From: Nocardioides sp.
GTDB lineage: Bacteria > Actinomycetota > Actinomycetes > Propionibacteriales > Nocardioidaceae
Reading direction: 5' to 3'
Assembly: GCF_029937575.1 (NCBI RefSeq)
Contig: NZ_JAPYPS010000005.1
Location: 1-64,000, forward strand
Length of the DNA stretch: 64,000 nt
The notes beneath the pieces are model-generated. The model saw only the letters and a program-made list of their open reading frames with translations. It was not told the origin of the DNA and ran no database searches. Positions 44,743-53,717 of the stretch are shown here, piece by piece. Position numbers and translations under genes: made by a program. Every line of letters begins with the position of its first letter. The first letter of the stretch is position 1.

Positions 44743-45714
44743 ATGGCGTTGACCGAAGAAGGCCTGATCGAGGTGCCCGGCATGATGAGTCGCTGGGTGC
44801 GACTCGCCAGCGGGGCCAAGGCCCACTACATGACCTCCGGCACCACCGGCCCGGCCGTAATTCTTCTGCACGGCGGTCTCCCGGGCTCCTCCGGCACGGC
44901 GGGCTGGCGCTTCATGGCGCCGTTCCTCGGCGACAACGGGTTCCGGGTCTACTGCCCCGACATGCCGGCGTTCGGTCTCTCCGACGACCGCGAGGAATAC
45001 CGCCCGCGCGGCATCCACGACTTCGTGGACTTCATTCACGAGTTCGCCAACGCGCTGTGCCTGGACGAGTTCCACATCGCCGGAAACTCGATGGGGTGCA
45101 TGAACTCCACCAACTATCTCGTCGCCCACCCCGAGCGGGTGCTGAGCTTCGCCCTCATCGCCGGTGACATCGGCGACGTCGTGCCCGCGGGGCTCAAGCC
45201 GCCGGCCAAGGTCGAACTCACTGCCTACGACGGCACGAAGGAGGGGATGCGCCGGATGATGGAGGCGATCATCTACCGCGGCGAGGTCATCAGCGACGAC
45301 CTCATCGACATGCGCTTCGCCGCTGGCGAGCGCGGCAAGGCCGGGCACGCTTCGTTCTGGCCCTCGCTGCTGCAGTACGGCCGGATCATCCCGTGGGAGG
45401 ACCCCCGCATCGAGGCCCGACTGTCGACCAAGGGACGGCTGGACAAGATCGGCGTGCCCGGCATCTACCTCTACGGCACGGAGGACGTGCTGACCCCCGT
45501 CGAGTGGGGCTTCGAGCAGGAGAAGGTGCTGCCGGACGTGCAGTTCTTCTACCCCGAGGAGTGCGGCCACCAGGGTCAGACCGATCGGCCAGACCTGTTC
45601 AACCCGGTCTTCCTGGAGTTCTTCCGCGACGGCCAAGTCTCGCGCCAAACCGCGGACGCCGCCGGCGTGTCCAAGCTCCGTCCGGAGAACCCGGCCCTGG
45701 TCGCCCAGGTCTGA
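44743..45714 (+). CDS. meta-cleavage product C-C hydrolase (MhpC/BphD-like)
   Basis: This alpha/beta hydrolase of 323 residues has oxyanion loop HGGLPGSS, nucleophile S116 in GNSMGC, acid D248 in YGTEDVLTP and base H276 in CGHQGQTD. The family splits the vinylogous diketone from ring cleavage into 2-hydroxypentadienoate and an acid. Its position directly before the ring-cleavage dioxygenase supports that role. AAGGAG lies 9 nt before the ATG. Confidence 0.88.
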   Translation: MALTEEGLIEVPGMMSRWVRLASGAKAHYMTSGTTGPAVILLHGGLPGSSGTAGWRFMAPFLGDNGFRVYCPDMPAFGLSDDREEYRPRGIHDFVDFIHEFANALCLDEFHIAGNSMGCMNSTNYLVAHPERVLSFALIAGDIGDVVPAGLKPPAKVELTAYDGTKEGMRRMMEAIIYRGEVISDDLIDMRFAAGERGKAGHASFWPSLLQYGRIIPWEDPRIEARLSTKGRLDKIGVPGIYLYGTEDVLTPVEWGFEQEKVLPDVQFFYPEECGHQGQTDRPDLFNPVFLEFFRDGQVSRQTADAAGVSKLRPENPALVAQV

Positions 45715-45759
45715 TCGCACTACCACCGCGCAGCACTCACACGTATCAGGAGAAGGCAC

Positions 45760-46824
45760 ATGTCAGACGCGATCGGGCTGGGCATCACCCACTACCCGCT
45801 GCTCGCAGGAGCCGACACCCACATGGCCAACCTGCTCAAGGCGACGTTGACCGACCCGGACATCCCCGAAGAGCTCAAGGACCCATCGACCTGGTCCGAG
45901 CAGGCCCAGAGCGAGTGGGGCGACGACCAGGGCACCGCGGCCGCGGCCGGTCACCGCACGCAGCTTCTCTCGGGACTGGCGAAATGCCGCGCCGAGCTCG
46001 ACGCGTTCAATCCCGACGTGGTCGTCGTCTGGGGCGACGACCAGTACGAGAACTTCCGCGAGGAAGTGATCCCGTCGTTCTGCGTGCTGGCCTACGAGGA
46101 CACCGACATCGACCCGTTCGCGGTGCTAGGACTGATGAAGATCCCCAACGCCTGGGGGCTGCCCGACAACCAGTCGTTCACCATGCGGGGCGCGCCGACC
46201 TACGCCAAGGGGCTGGTCAGCGACGTGCTCGGGGACGGAATCGACTGTGCCTACTCCTACCGCAAGCGTGAGGAGTCCCACTTCCCGCACGCGTTCGCCA
46301 ACACCCAGATCTTTCTCGACTTCGACCACGTCGGGACGCAGTTCGCCTACCCGATGGTCCCGATCGCTGTGAACTGCTACGGCGAGCACGTCATCGCCCG
46401 CAAGGGCGGGCTGGCGCGCTTCGCCGAGATCAACCAGGGCGAGTCGCTCGACCCGCCGGGGCCGTCGCCGAAGCGATGCTTCGAGTTCGGCCGGGCGGTC
46501 GGGCGCTCGGTGCGCGAGGGCGACAAGCGGGTTGCGCTGGTGGCGTCGTCGAGCTGGTCGCACGCGTTCCTCTACGACAAGGGGTGGCACCTGCGCCCCG
46601 ACACCGAGTCCGACCAGGCGCTCTACGACGCCATGCTCAGGGGCGACTACGACGCCTGGGAGGCGGTCACGGCCAGGGAGGTCGTCGAGGCCGGCCAGCA
46701 CGAGATGCTCAACTGGTTCTGTCTGCTCGGCGCGGTGCAGGAGCTGGGCCTCGAGCTGGACTGGAGCGACTTCGTCACCACGGAGGTCTTCAACTCCAAC
46801 AAGACGTTCGCGATCTTCAAGTGA
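45760..46824 (+). CDS. Class III (LigB-superfamily) extradiol ring-cleavage dioxygenase
   Basis: This non-heme iron enzyme cleaves a catechol next to its hydroxyls. The 354-residue protein starts GLGITHYPLLAG (iron His in THYP), with VVVWGDDQYENF, the substrate-binding segment ESHFPHAFANTQ and the catalytic SSSWSHAFLYDKGWHL. It is longer than MhpB (about 314) and unlike the vicinal-oxygen-chelate enzymes of most biphenyl/steroid pathways. The ring it cleaves is unknown. AGGAGAAGG precedes the ATG. The stop overlaps the next gene's GTG. Confidence 0.88.
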   Translation: MSDAIGLGITHYPLLAGADTHMANLLKATLTDPDIPEELKDPSTWSEQAQSEWGDDQGTAAAAGHRTQLLSGLAKCRAELDAFNPDVVVVWGDDQYENFREEVIPSFCVLAYEDTDIDPFAVLGLMKIPNAWGLPDNQSFTMRGAPTYAKGLVSDVLGDGIDCAYSYRKREESHFPHAFANTQIFLDFDHVGTQFAYPMVPIAVNCYGEHVIARKGGLARFAEINQGESLDPPGPSPKRCFEFGRAVGRSVREGDKRVALVASSSWSHAFLYDKGWHLRPDTESDQALYDAMLRGDYDAWEAVTAREVVEAGQHEMLNWFCLLGAVQELGLELDWSDFVTTEVFNSNKTFAIFK

Positions 46825-47915
46825 GCGCTGTCCCGACGGTGGAGGCGGCGGCCGGACGGCTGCCGCTCAGCCTCGACGAGGTGACGCCGGACTGGCTCAC
46901 GGGGGCGCTCCACGACCACTTCCCGGGCGCGGTCGTCACCGGCGTGCGGCGGGACCGGGAGTTCTTCGGCACAGCCGCGTCGGCCCGCCTCCACCTCGAG
47001 TACGCCCCCGGGGGGCGCCCCGGGCCGGCGAGCGTGCACATCAAGGGCGGCTTCGACGACACCTGGCGCAAGCGGGTGTGGATGGCGCTTCAGCAGGAGG
47101 TGCACTTCTATCGCGACTTCGCCGACGACGTTGAGCTCAACCTGTCTCAGGTCTACTTCGCCGACCTCGACGACTCCCCGCAGGGCGTGCTCGTGATGGA
47201 GGACCTGGCCGCGCGCGGGGTGAGCTTCGGACAGAACATGCTCCCGGTGACGGCCGACCACGTGGCCGGCGTGCTGGAGTCCGTCGCCGGCATGCACGCA
47301 GCCTGGTGGGGCTCGCCCCGGCTGGCGCAGATGAGCGGCTGGGAGCAGCCGCAGCGCACATTCCTGAAGTACCTCCTGCGCCCCAATCACTGGGACGTGC
47401 TGGTCAACTGGACCAACGGCGACCTGCTGCTTGAAGCCGTCGGGACTGCGGAGAACGGGATTGCGGCCTTGGAGAAGCTGTGGGCATGGTGCGACGCCCA
47501 ACCCCGCACGCTCGTGCACGGCGACCTGCACGGCGGCAACATCTTCTACGAGCCCGACGGTCGCCCCGGCTTCCTCGACTGGCAGTTGTGCTTCGGCGGC
47601 ACCTACTCCCACGACATGGCGTGGATCATCATCACGGCCTTGACCGTGGAGCAGCGGCGGGCGCACGAGCGCGACCTCGTCGCGACCTACCGCGACGCCC
47701 TGCGAGGCGCGGGCGGACCTGCCCCTACCGCGAGCGACATGTGGGTCGCCTACCGCCGCCAAACCGCCCACGCCATCGCGTCCTACGGCTCGGTGCCCCG
47801 CGACAACGGACCGGAGGCGGTGCTCGAGGAGGCCGGACTCAGGGCGTTCTCCGCGGCGATCGACCACGACGTGCTTGGGGTCCTGGGCATCACGCGCCAG
47901 GGCGGTTCGCGGTAG
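46821..47915 (+). CDS. APH-fold small-molecule phosphotransferase
   Basis: This 364-residue kinase is paralogous to 14879-15934. The protein has VHIKGGFDD (lysine strand), VLVMEDLAARGVSFG (hinge), the catalytic loop TLVHGDLHGGN and metal-binding FLDWQL. It is translationally coupled to the extradiol dioxygenase (GTGA overlap), an unusual partner for a kinase. It may phosphorylate a hydroxylated intermediate, or it may detoxify one (inference). Confidence 0.85.
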   Translation: MSAVPTVEAAAGRLPLSLDEVTPDWLTGALHDHFPGAVVTGVRRDREFFGTAASARLHLEYAPGGRPGPASVHIKGGFDDTWRKRVWMALQQEVHFYRDFADDVELNLSQVYFADLDDSPQGVLVMEDLAARGVSFGQNMLPVTADHVAGVLESVAGMHAAWWGSPRLAQMSGWEQPQRTFLKYLLRPNHWDVLVNWTNGDLLLEAVGTAENGIAALEKLWAWCDAQPRTLVHGDLHGGNIFYEPDGRPGFLDWQLCFGGTYSHDMAWIIITALTVEQRRAHERDLVATYRDALRGAGGPAPTASDMWVAYRRQTAHAIASYGSVPRDNGPEAVLEEAGLRAFSAAIDHDVLGVLGITRQGGSR

Positions 47916-47936
47916 CAGGTCATCCGCAGGCTTCCC

Positions 47937-48776
47937 TCACAGCTCGTGCGGGAAGTAGTGCGTCTTGCCCTGGGCCATCTCGGCCTTGCAGACCCGGGCG
48001 ATCTGGGCGGCGGTGTCGCGCAGGGCGTTCTGCACTTTCGCCCCGACGTCCGCGCCGGTCGCGTAGGTGACCGAGACGGCGCCGACCGCGAAGTCGTGGA
48101 TGATGATCGGCACGGCCGAGGACGACACCCCGGGTTGGGCCTCGTCGCGCTCGTGGGCGATGGCGTCGCCACGCACCTTGCGCAGCTCGATGACGAGCTC
48201 GTCGACGTCGGTGACGGTGGCGCCGCTCATCAACGGCATGGGACGGGGCAAGAATGACTCGAGGTCCTCGAGGTTCTCCGAGGCAAGCAGGATCTTGCCG
48301 AGGGCGGTGGCGTTGGCGGGCAGTCGGGAGCCGACCCCGGCGCGGTGCTCGGGGGCACCGTGCCGGGCCATCTTGTCGAGGAAGAGCACGTCGAACTGGC
48401 GCAGGACGCCGAGCTCGACGCTCAGCCCCGACCACCGGTGCAGCGCGGCGAGGAACGGTAGGGCGTTGTCGCGCATGCCGCCGGCGGGGGTGTTGACGGC
48501 GAGCTGCAACAGGTCGAGGCTGACGACGTAGCCGGAGCGGTGGGTCTCGACCGCACCGAGATCGATGAGTCGGGCGATGAGTCGGTGCACCGTCGACTTG
48601 GGCAGCCCCGAGGCCCGTGAGAGCTCACTGAGGGTCATCACCCGCGACTCGGAGTTGAACGCCCGCAGCAGGTCGAAGGCCTTGGACAGGATCGAGGGAG
48701 GCTCGGCGGCAGGAACTGAGCGCACCTCGTCGTCCACTCCTCGCACCGTCCCGGGCTCGTCTGTGATGCCGGTCAT
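47937..48776 (-). CDS. IclR-family transcriptional regulator
   Basis: This second IclR protein of 279 residues has a winged helix (about 30-90; LSELSRASGLPKSTVHRLIARL) and an effector domain (FLDKMARHGAPEHRAGVGSR, PANATALGKILLA, VGAVSVTYATGADVGA). It is only distantly similar to the one at 32782. It is transcribed away from the ACMSD-like gene, with IclR-type box 10 between them. Its own ATG at 48776 lacks a clear ribosome site. It may share the same box family or control only the adjacent ring-fission operon. Confidence 0.9.
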   Translation of the reverse strand: MTGITDEPGTVRGVDDEVRSVPAAEPPSILSKAFDLLRAFNSESRVMTLSELSRASGLPKSTVHRLIARLIDLGAVETHRSGYVVSLDLLQLAVNTPAGGMRDNALPFLAALHRWSGLSVELGVLRQFDVLFLDKMARHGAPEHRAGVGSRLPANATALGKILLASENLEDLESFLPRPMPLMSGATVTDVDELVIELRKVRGDAIAHERDEAQPGVSSSAVPIIIHDFAVGAVSVTYATGADVGAKVQNALRDTAAQIARVCKAEMAQGKTHYFPHEL

Positions 48777-48811
48777 GGTAGCCGAGCAGATGTTCGGGGG
48801 CGGTGGCTCGT

Positions 48812-48828
48812 GTTCCGGTCCCTGGAAC
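48812..48828. promoter_or_regulatory. IclR-type box 10, divergent promoter
   Basis: GTTCCGGTCCCTGGAAC is an exact match to the consensus. Rightward, TAGCGT (48859-48864) is followed after six bases by the ATG at 48871, so the amidohydrolase message should be leaderless. Leftward, the iclR gene starts 35 bp away. Confidence 0.82.
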
Positions 48829-48870
48829 GGGTCCTGATCGGGCCACGGGGTGCGCTCATAGCGTCGGCGC

Positions 48871-49875
48871 ATGCGGATCGTCGATGTGCACGCCCACCTC
48901 TTCCCACCCGGGGTCGCGTCCGGCCCCGGGCTCCCGCGGCTCGAGGTCGATGACGCGACCGGCGGGCGCCTGATGATCGACGACCGGGTCTTCCGCACAG
49001 TGTCGGCAGCTCTTTGGGACGTCGATGCGCGCCTGACCGAGCTTGACGCGCAGGACGTGCAGCTGCAGGTCGTCTCGCCGGTGCCAGTGACCCTCGAGGT
49101 CGACGGAATCCCCGATGGCGCGGCGTTCCACCGCTCCCTCAACGAGGGCATCGCCGCCGCGGTGGCCAGGGCGCCCGACCGGCTCGTCGGACTGGGTGCC
49201 GTGCCCACCGAGGACGTCGGCGCTGCGATCGACGAGCTCGAGCACGCCGTGACCGGACTGGGTCTCGCCGGGGTCGAGATCGGCGCGCGGACCGGCGGCA
49301 GGGAGCTTGATGATCCGGCGCTCCTGCCGCTCTTCCGGGCCGCTGACGCCCTGGGAGCGTTGGTGTTCGTGCATCCGCTCGGGGGCGGTGCCGGCGCCGT
49401 ACGACGCACCGGTCAGCCCTACGACTTCGGGCTCGGGATGCTGACCGACACCGCTCTGGCGGCGAGCGCGCTGGTCTTCGGTGGGGTGCTCGACGCCTGT
49501 CCCGGCCTGCGTGTGCTGCTGGCCCACGGCTGCGGCACCTTCGCCTGGGCTCACCCGCGGCTCTCGGCGGGATCCGCACTCGGCGGCGACCACTCTTCGG
49601 GTGACCATGACGCGTTGGTGCGCCGGCTCTGGGTCGACACCCTCGTCTTCGACCCCGCCCAGCTAGGGCTCCTGGCCCACCGCTTCGGTGCCGACCACGT
49701 GATGGTCGGCTCGGATCACCCCTTCATCCCCGGACAGCTCGAGGACGCTCGTGACCTCGTGGGTGCCGCCGTCCGCCGTGGCGACCTGACTGACGAGGAG
49801 GGCGCCGCCGTGCTGGCCCACAACGCTTTGGCCCTCCTGGGTGTCGGCCCGGCCATCGCTTCTGTGCGAAGGTGA
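48871..49875 (+). CDS. ACMSD-like amidohydrolase (probable decarboxylase)
   Basis: This metal-dependent TIM-barrel protein of 334 residues belongs to the ACMSD/gamma-resorcylate decarboxylase group. Metal and catalytic motifs are VDVHAHLFPP (H-x-H), VFVHPLGGG (His), HGCGTFAWAHPR (His) and VGSDHPF (Asp). The family removes a carboxyl group from ring or ring-fission products, or hydrolyses C-C or C-N bonds. In front of the 2-hydroxypentadienoate-type genes, a decarboxylation step is the best guess. It starts leaderless, 42 bp from box 10. Confidence 0.87.
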   Translation: MRIVDVHAHLFPPGVASGPGLPRLEVDDATGGRLMIDDRVFRTVSAALWDVDARLTELDAQDVQLQVVSPVPVTLEVDGIPDGAAFHRSLNEGIAAAVARAPDRLVGLGAVPTEDVGAAIDELEHAVTGLGLAGVEIGARTGGRELDDPALLPLFRAADALGALVFVHPLGGGAGAVRRTGQPYDFGLGMLTDTALAASALVFGGVLDACPGLRVLLAHGCGTFAWAHPRLSAGSALGGDHSSGDHDALVRRLWVDTLVFDPAQLGLLAHRFGADHVMVGSDHPFIPGQLEDARDLVGAAVRRGDLTDEEGAAVLAHNALALLGVGPAIASVRR

Positions 49876-49879
49876 CGCG

Positions 49880-51085
49880 GTGACGACTCAGGGCGTGACG
49901 GTGGTGGGCGGCGGTCCGCACGGACTTCTGCACGCGCTCGCCCTCGCCCGGGCAGGCATCGACGTCACGGTGCTGGAGGCGCGCCCGCCGCGCACGACCG
50001 GCTCGCCCCGGGCGATGACCTTCCATTGGTCGATGATGCAGGGGCTCGACCGGCTGGGCATCCTCGAGGAGGCGCTCTCCCGCGGCATCATCCACCAGGT
50101 GTGGTCACTCAACGTGCTGGCCACCGGGGAGCGGATGGCGCTCGAGCTCGACGTGCTGGCCGGCGACATCGAGCATCCCTTCACCCTGCACCTGCCGCAG
50201 GAGCAGCTTGGCGAGATCATCCTGTCCCGCCTGGCGGAGCACGCCCACGTGCACCTGGAGTGGAACACCCGCGTGCAACGGCTCGTCCAGGACAGCGATG
50301 GAGTCAACGTGCTCGCCGACTCGCCCGACGGGGAGCGAGAGTACCGGTCGTCCTGGGTGGTTGGCGCCGACGGTGCGACCAGCGCCGTACGACGCGCGAT
50401 CGGCCTGGGCCTGCCCGGCGTCACGTGGCCGGAGCGCTTCGTGGCCGCCAACCTCCGCTACGACTTCGCGGCGCTCGGCTACGAGGTCTCCACGCTGCAG
50501 CTCGACCCGACCGACGGCGCCCTGGTGGCGCAGATCGACGACCAGGGACTGTGGCGCTACCTGTACGCCGAGAGTCTCAAGCTCCCCGAGGAGACGGTCG
50601 GCGACCGGATGGGCGAGGTCCTGCGGCGGGTGCTGCCTGGGGGACCGCTGCCCGAGATCGAGGCCTACGCGGCCCACCGCATGCACCAGCGGGTAGCCGA
50701 CCGCTTCCGGGTCGGGCGGGTGCTGCTGCTCGGCGACGCGGCCCACGTCACCAACCCGACCAGCGCCTACGGGCTGGCCGGCGGCTACTTCGACTCCGAG
50801 TGCCTCGTCGAGGCGCTGTCGGCCGTCATCCACGACGGCGCGGGAGACGACATCCTCGACCGCTACTCCGAGGTCCGCCGCCGCGTCTTCACCGACCTCG
50901 CCTCGCCGGTGTCGACGGAGTCCAAGCAGCTGCTGTGGAACTCGGCGAAGCCCGGTCGCCTCCAGGGCGAGATCGAGCGGTTCCGCCACATCACCGCGAG
51001 CCGAGCCCGGCAACGCGAGTACCTCCTCGTCGCGCGCGGCCTGCAGAGCGCGCCGCTGCGCTCGCGCCGGCCCAGCGCGATCTGA
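49880..51085 (+). CDS. FAD-dependent monooxygenase (p-hydroxybenzoate hydroxylase fold)
   Basis: This single-component flavin hydroxylase of 401 residues has GGGPHGLLHALALARAG (FAD; the third position is Gly and the usual Ala/Pro is changed), VVGADGATSAVRR (DG motif) and LLLGDAAHVTNPTSAYGLAGG (GD motif). It is shorter than the 562-residue enzyme at 11387. It follows the amidohydrolase by 4 bp; AAGG precedes the GTG. Together they could perform hydroxylation and decarboxylation of a ring acid (inference). Confidence 0.87.
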   Translation: MTTQGVTVVGGGPHGLLHALALARAGIDVTVLEARPPRTTGSPRAMTFHWSMMQGLDRLGILEEALSRGIIHQVWSLNVLATGERMALELDVLAGDIEHPFTLHLPQEQLGEIILSRLAEHAHVHLEWNTRVQRLVQDSDGVNVLADSPDGEREYRSSWVVGADGATSAVRRAIGLGLPGVTWPERFVAANLRYDFAALGYEVSTLQLDPTDGALVAQIDDQGLWRYLYAESLKLPEETVGDRMGEVLRRVLPGGPLPEIEAYAAHRMHQRVADRFRVGRVLLLGDAAHVTNPTSAYGLAGGYFDSECLVEALSAVIHDGAGDDILDRYSEVRRRVFTDLASPVSTESKQLLWNSAKPGRLQGEIERFRHITASRARQREYLLVARGLQSAPLRSRRPSAI

Positions 51086-51102
51086 CCAGCGCGATCTGAC
51101 GC

Positions 51103-51864
51103 TCAGCCGACGAGCAGTGCGGTCAGCTCGTCGAGTCGGCGATCTGAGACGCCGGCGGTACGCAGGAACGCCCGCGCGTCGCCGTACGAACGACGCAGTC
51201 CGGCCAGGAACCCGACCATCGTCTCCGGGACCGCGCCGAGCGACTCCGCCGGGAGTGCCGCCAGTCGCTCGGCGTAGCCGGGGATCTCGCCGAGTCGCTC
51301 GAGCAGCGCGGCGGTGTGTTCGGAGGTGAGGGCGTAGTCGGCCACGACCTCCTCGTCGCGCACCCCGACGGCCGACAGCAGGACGGCGAGCACGACACCG
51401 GTGCGGTCCTTGCCCATCGTGCAATGCACCAGCGCCGGCAGCTGGTCGGCGTCGGTCAGGGTCGTCACGATCGCCGCGAACGACGGCCGCGAGTGGTCGA
51501 GGAAGCGCAGGTAGTGAGCCACCATCGCGGCGGTGGGGTCGTCGAGGTCGGGCACGGCCTCGCGCCCGCCCGAGCGCAGGGGGGCCAGCAGCACCGTGCG
51601 CTCGGCCCAGGCGAGGGCGGTGCTGGTGGCGCCGGCGATCTCCCCCCGGCTGCGCAAGTCGATCCGCAGCCTCAGCCCGACCTCGTCGACGAGCACCGCG
51701 GCCTGGTAGGCGTCGAGGAAGTGGGGGGTGGCGCTGCGCAGCAGCTGGCCGTGGCGGGTCGCGTGGGCGTCGTACGTCGCCAGACCGCCGACGTCTCGCA
51801 GGTTGGCGAGGTCCGGGAGACCGGGATGTCCCGAGGAGGTGCCGATCGCGGATCCTGGCTGCAC
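51103..51864 (-). CDS. Tyrosine-phosphatase-fold protein (CX5R phosphatase)
   Basis: This 253-residue phosphatase of the atypical dual-specificity/PtpB-like group has NLRDVGG near the N terminus and LRSATPHFLD. The P-loop HCTMGKDRTG holds the catalytic C148 and R154. It starts at a GTG six bases after TAGCCT (51871-51876 on the minus strand), so it is leaderless. It shares the centrally placed box 11 with the meta-pathway operon, which suggests a role in that pathway, perhaps on a phosphorylated small molecule. Known relatives act on phosphotyrosine, phospholipids or phosphosugars. Confidence 0.85.
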   Translation of the reverse strand: MQPGSAIGTSSGHPGLPDLANLRDVGGLATYDAHATRHGQLLRSATPHFLDAYQAAVLVDEVGLRLRIDLRSRGEIAGATSTALAWAERTVLLAPLRSGGREAVPDLDDPTAAMVAHYLRFLDHSRPSFAAIVTTLTDADQLPALVHCTMGKDRTGVVLAVLLSAVGVRDEEVVADYALTSEHTAALLERLGEIPGYAERLAALPAESLGAVPETMVGFLAGLRRSYGDARAFLRTAGVSDRRLDELTALLVG

Positions 51865-51907
51865 CAGCGCAGGCTATCGACCTCGTGCGAGTCCACCCGC
51901 GCCCGCC

Positions 51908-51924
51908 GTTCCGTGGACCGGAAC
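51908..51924. promoter_or_regulatory. IclR-type box 11, divergent promoter
   Basis: GTTCCGTGGACCGGAAC is a perfect inverted repeat, 43 bp from the GTG of the phosphatase and 42 bp from the ATG of the hydratase. GACCCT at 51955-51960 and TAGCCT at 51871-51876 (minus) are the -10 candidates, each six bases from its start codon. Confidence 0.82.
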
Positions 51925-51966
51925 CGCGGGAAGCCCCGAAGCGGGCGTACCCCCGACCCTGGGTGC

Positions 51967-52767
51967 ATGCCCCCAGCTGATGCGGTGCTGCTCGCCGCCA
52001 GACGTCTCGTCGACGCCCGCCGTGACGGAGTGCCCTGTCCGCCCGTACGCGACCTGATCGGATCCTCCGACGTCGCCACCGCCTATGCCGTGCAGGAGCA
52101 GGTCGTCGCCGACCTCCGCTCGCGCGGTGCCCGCGTGGTGGGACGCAAGATCGGGCTCACATCGCCTGCCGTGCAGGCGCAGCTCGGCGTGGACCGCCCC
52201 GACTTCGGGGTGCTGCTCGACGACATGGACGTCTCCGGCCTCGACGTCGTGCCGCTGTCCGGCCTGTTCCAGCCCAAGGTCGAGGCGGAGATCGCCTTCG
52301 TGCTGGGCTCCGACCTGGCCGAGGGTCCGCTGGACGACGCGCAGGTGCGGGCCGCGGTCGAGGTTGCGATCCCAGCGCTGGAGATCGTCGACAGCCGGGT
52401 CGCGGGATGGGACATCACCTTCGGCGACACGGTCGCCGACAACGGCTCGAGCGCGCTCTACGTGCTCGGCGCGTCGCGCCTCGGGCTCGACGCGTTCACC
52501 CCAGTCGAGGCGCAGATGACGATGCACGTCGGCGACGAGCTGGTCTCCTCCGGCAACGGAGCCGCTTGCCTCGGGGACCCGCTCGTCGCGCTGGCGTGGC
52601 TCGCCCGCACGGCCCTCGATGTCGGCGACCCGCTGCGGGCCGGGCAGGTGGTGCTCTCCGGGGCGCTCGGCCCGATGGTCGCGGTGTCGCCCGGCACGAC
52701 GTACGACGCACACATCAGCGGGCTGGGCGCGGTCCGGGTCACGTTCTCCGAGGAGGAGTGGACATGA
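51967..52767 (+). CDS. 2-hydroxypenta-2,4-dienoate hydratase / 4-oxalocrotonate decarboxylase family
   Basis: The enzyme adds water to 2-hydroxypentadienoate to give 4-hydroxy-2-oxovalerate, or decarboxylates the related oxalocrotonate. It has 266 residues with metal-binding [14 protein letters not shown] (Glu-x-Glu), [32 protein letters not shown] and [19 protein letters not shown]. Sequence alone does not separate hydratase from decarboxylase; position before the dehydrogenase and aldolase fits the hydratase. The start is probably leaderless. The stop overlaps the next ATG (ATGA). Confidence 0.92.
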   Translation: MPPADAVLLAARRLVDARRDGVPCPPVRDLIGSSDVATAYAVQEQVVADLRSRGARVVGRKIGLTSPAVQAQLGVDRPDFGVLLDDMDVSGLDVVPLSGLFQPKVEAEIAFVLGSDLAEGPLDDAQVRAAVEVAIPALEIVDSRVAGWDITFGDTVADNGSSALYVLGASRLGLDAFTPVEAQMTMHVGDELVSSGNGAACLGDPLVALAWLARTALDVGDPLRAGQVVLSGALGPMVAVSPGTTYDAHISGLGAVRVTFSEEEWT

Positions 52768-53717
52768 GCACCAAGGTGGCGATCATCGGGTCGGGCAACA
52801 TCGGCACCGACCTGATGATCAAGGTGATGCGGGTGTCCGAGACCCTCGAGGTCGGTGCGATGGTCGGCATCGACCCGGCCTCCGACGGGCTCGCCCGCGC
52901 GGAGCGGTTCGGCTTCGCGACGACCGCCGACGGAGTCGACGGGCTGATCGCGCTGCCGAGCTTCGACGAGATCGAGGTCGTCTTCGACGCTACCTCGGCG
53001 GGCGCGCACCGTTCCAACGCGGCGCGGCTGGCGCCGTACGGCAAGCGACTGATCGACCTGACCCCGGCGGCGATCGGCCCGTTCGTGGTCCCGGCGGTCA
53101 ACCTTCAGCAGCACCTCGCGGCCCCCAACGTCAACATGGTCACCTGCGGCGGCCAGGCCACGATCCCGATCGTCGCGGCGATCTCGCGGGTCACGGCGGT
53201 GCCCTACGCCGAGATCGTGGCCTCGATCGCATCCAAGTCGGCTGGTCCGGGCACCCGCGCCAACATCGACGAGTTCACCGAGACGACCTCACACGCGATC
53301 GTCTCGGTGGGCGGCGCGGCACGGGGGAAGGCGATCATCGTGCTCAATCCCGCGGAGCCGCCGTTGATCATGCGCGACACCGTGCTCGCCCTCATCGATG
53401 ACGGCGACCCACTCACCCACGACCGGATCCGCACGTCGATCGCCGAGATGGTCGCCGACGTGGCGGCGTATGTGCCCGGCTACCGCCTCAAGCAAGAGGT
53501 GCAGGTCGTCGCCGTGCCCGACGATCAACCGGTGCACACCCTGACGGGTCCGCTGCCCGAGGGCCGGCGCGTCACCCACCAGGTGTCGGTTTTCCTCGAG
53601 GTCGAGGGTGCTGCGCACTACCTCCCGGCGTACGCCGGCAACCTCGACATCATGACGTCGGCCGCGCTGCGCGTTGCCGAGCAGATGGTGCTGCGCACCC
53701 AGGAGGTCGTCGCATGA
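52764..53717 (+). CDS. mhpF: Acetaldehyde dehydrogenase (acylating)
   Basis: The protein converts the acetaldehyde (or propanal) made by the aldolase directly to the acyl-CoA with NAD+ and CoA. The 317-residue protein has [15 protein letters not shown] (NAD), [13 protein letters not shown] with the catalytic Cys, and the C-terminal [12 protein letters not shown]. It forms a channelling complex with the aldolase, the neighbouring gene. Both junctions overlap (ATGA), so 1:1 synthesis is expected. Confidence 0.95.
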   Translation: MSTKVAIIGSGNIGTDLMIKVMRVSETLEVGAMVGIDPASDGLARAERFGFATTADGVDGLIALPSFDEIEVVFDATSAGAHRSNAARLAPYGKRLIDLTPAAIGPFVVPAVNLQQHLAAPNVNMVTCGGQATIPIVAAISRVTAVPYAEIVASIASKSAGPGTRANIDEFTETTSHAIVSVGGAARGKAIIVLNPAEPPLIMRDTVLALIDDGDPLTHDRIRTSIAEMVADVAAYVPGYRLKQEVQVVAVPDDQPVHTLTGPLPEGRRVTHQVSVFLEVEGAAHYLPAYAGNLDIMTSAALRVAEQMVLRTQEVVA

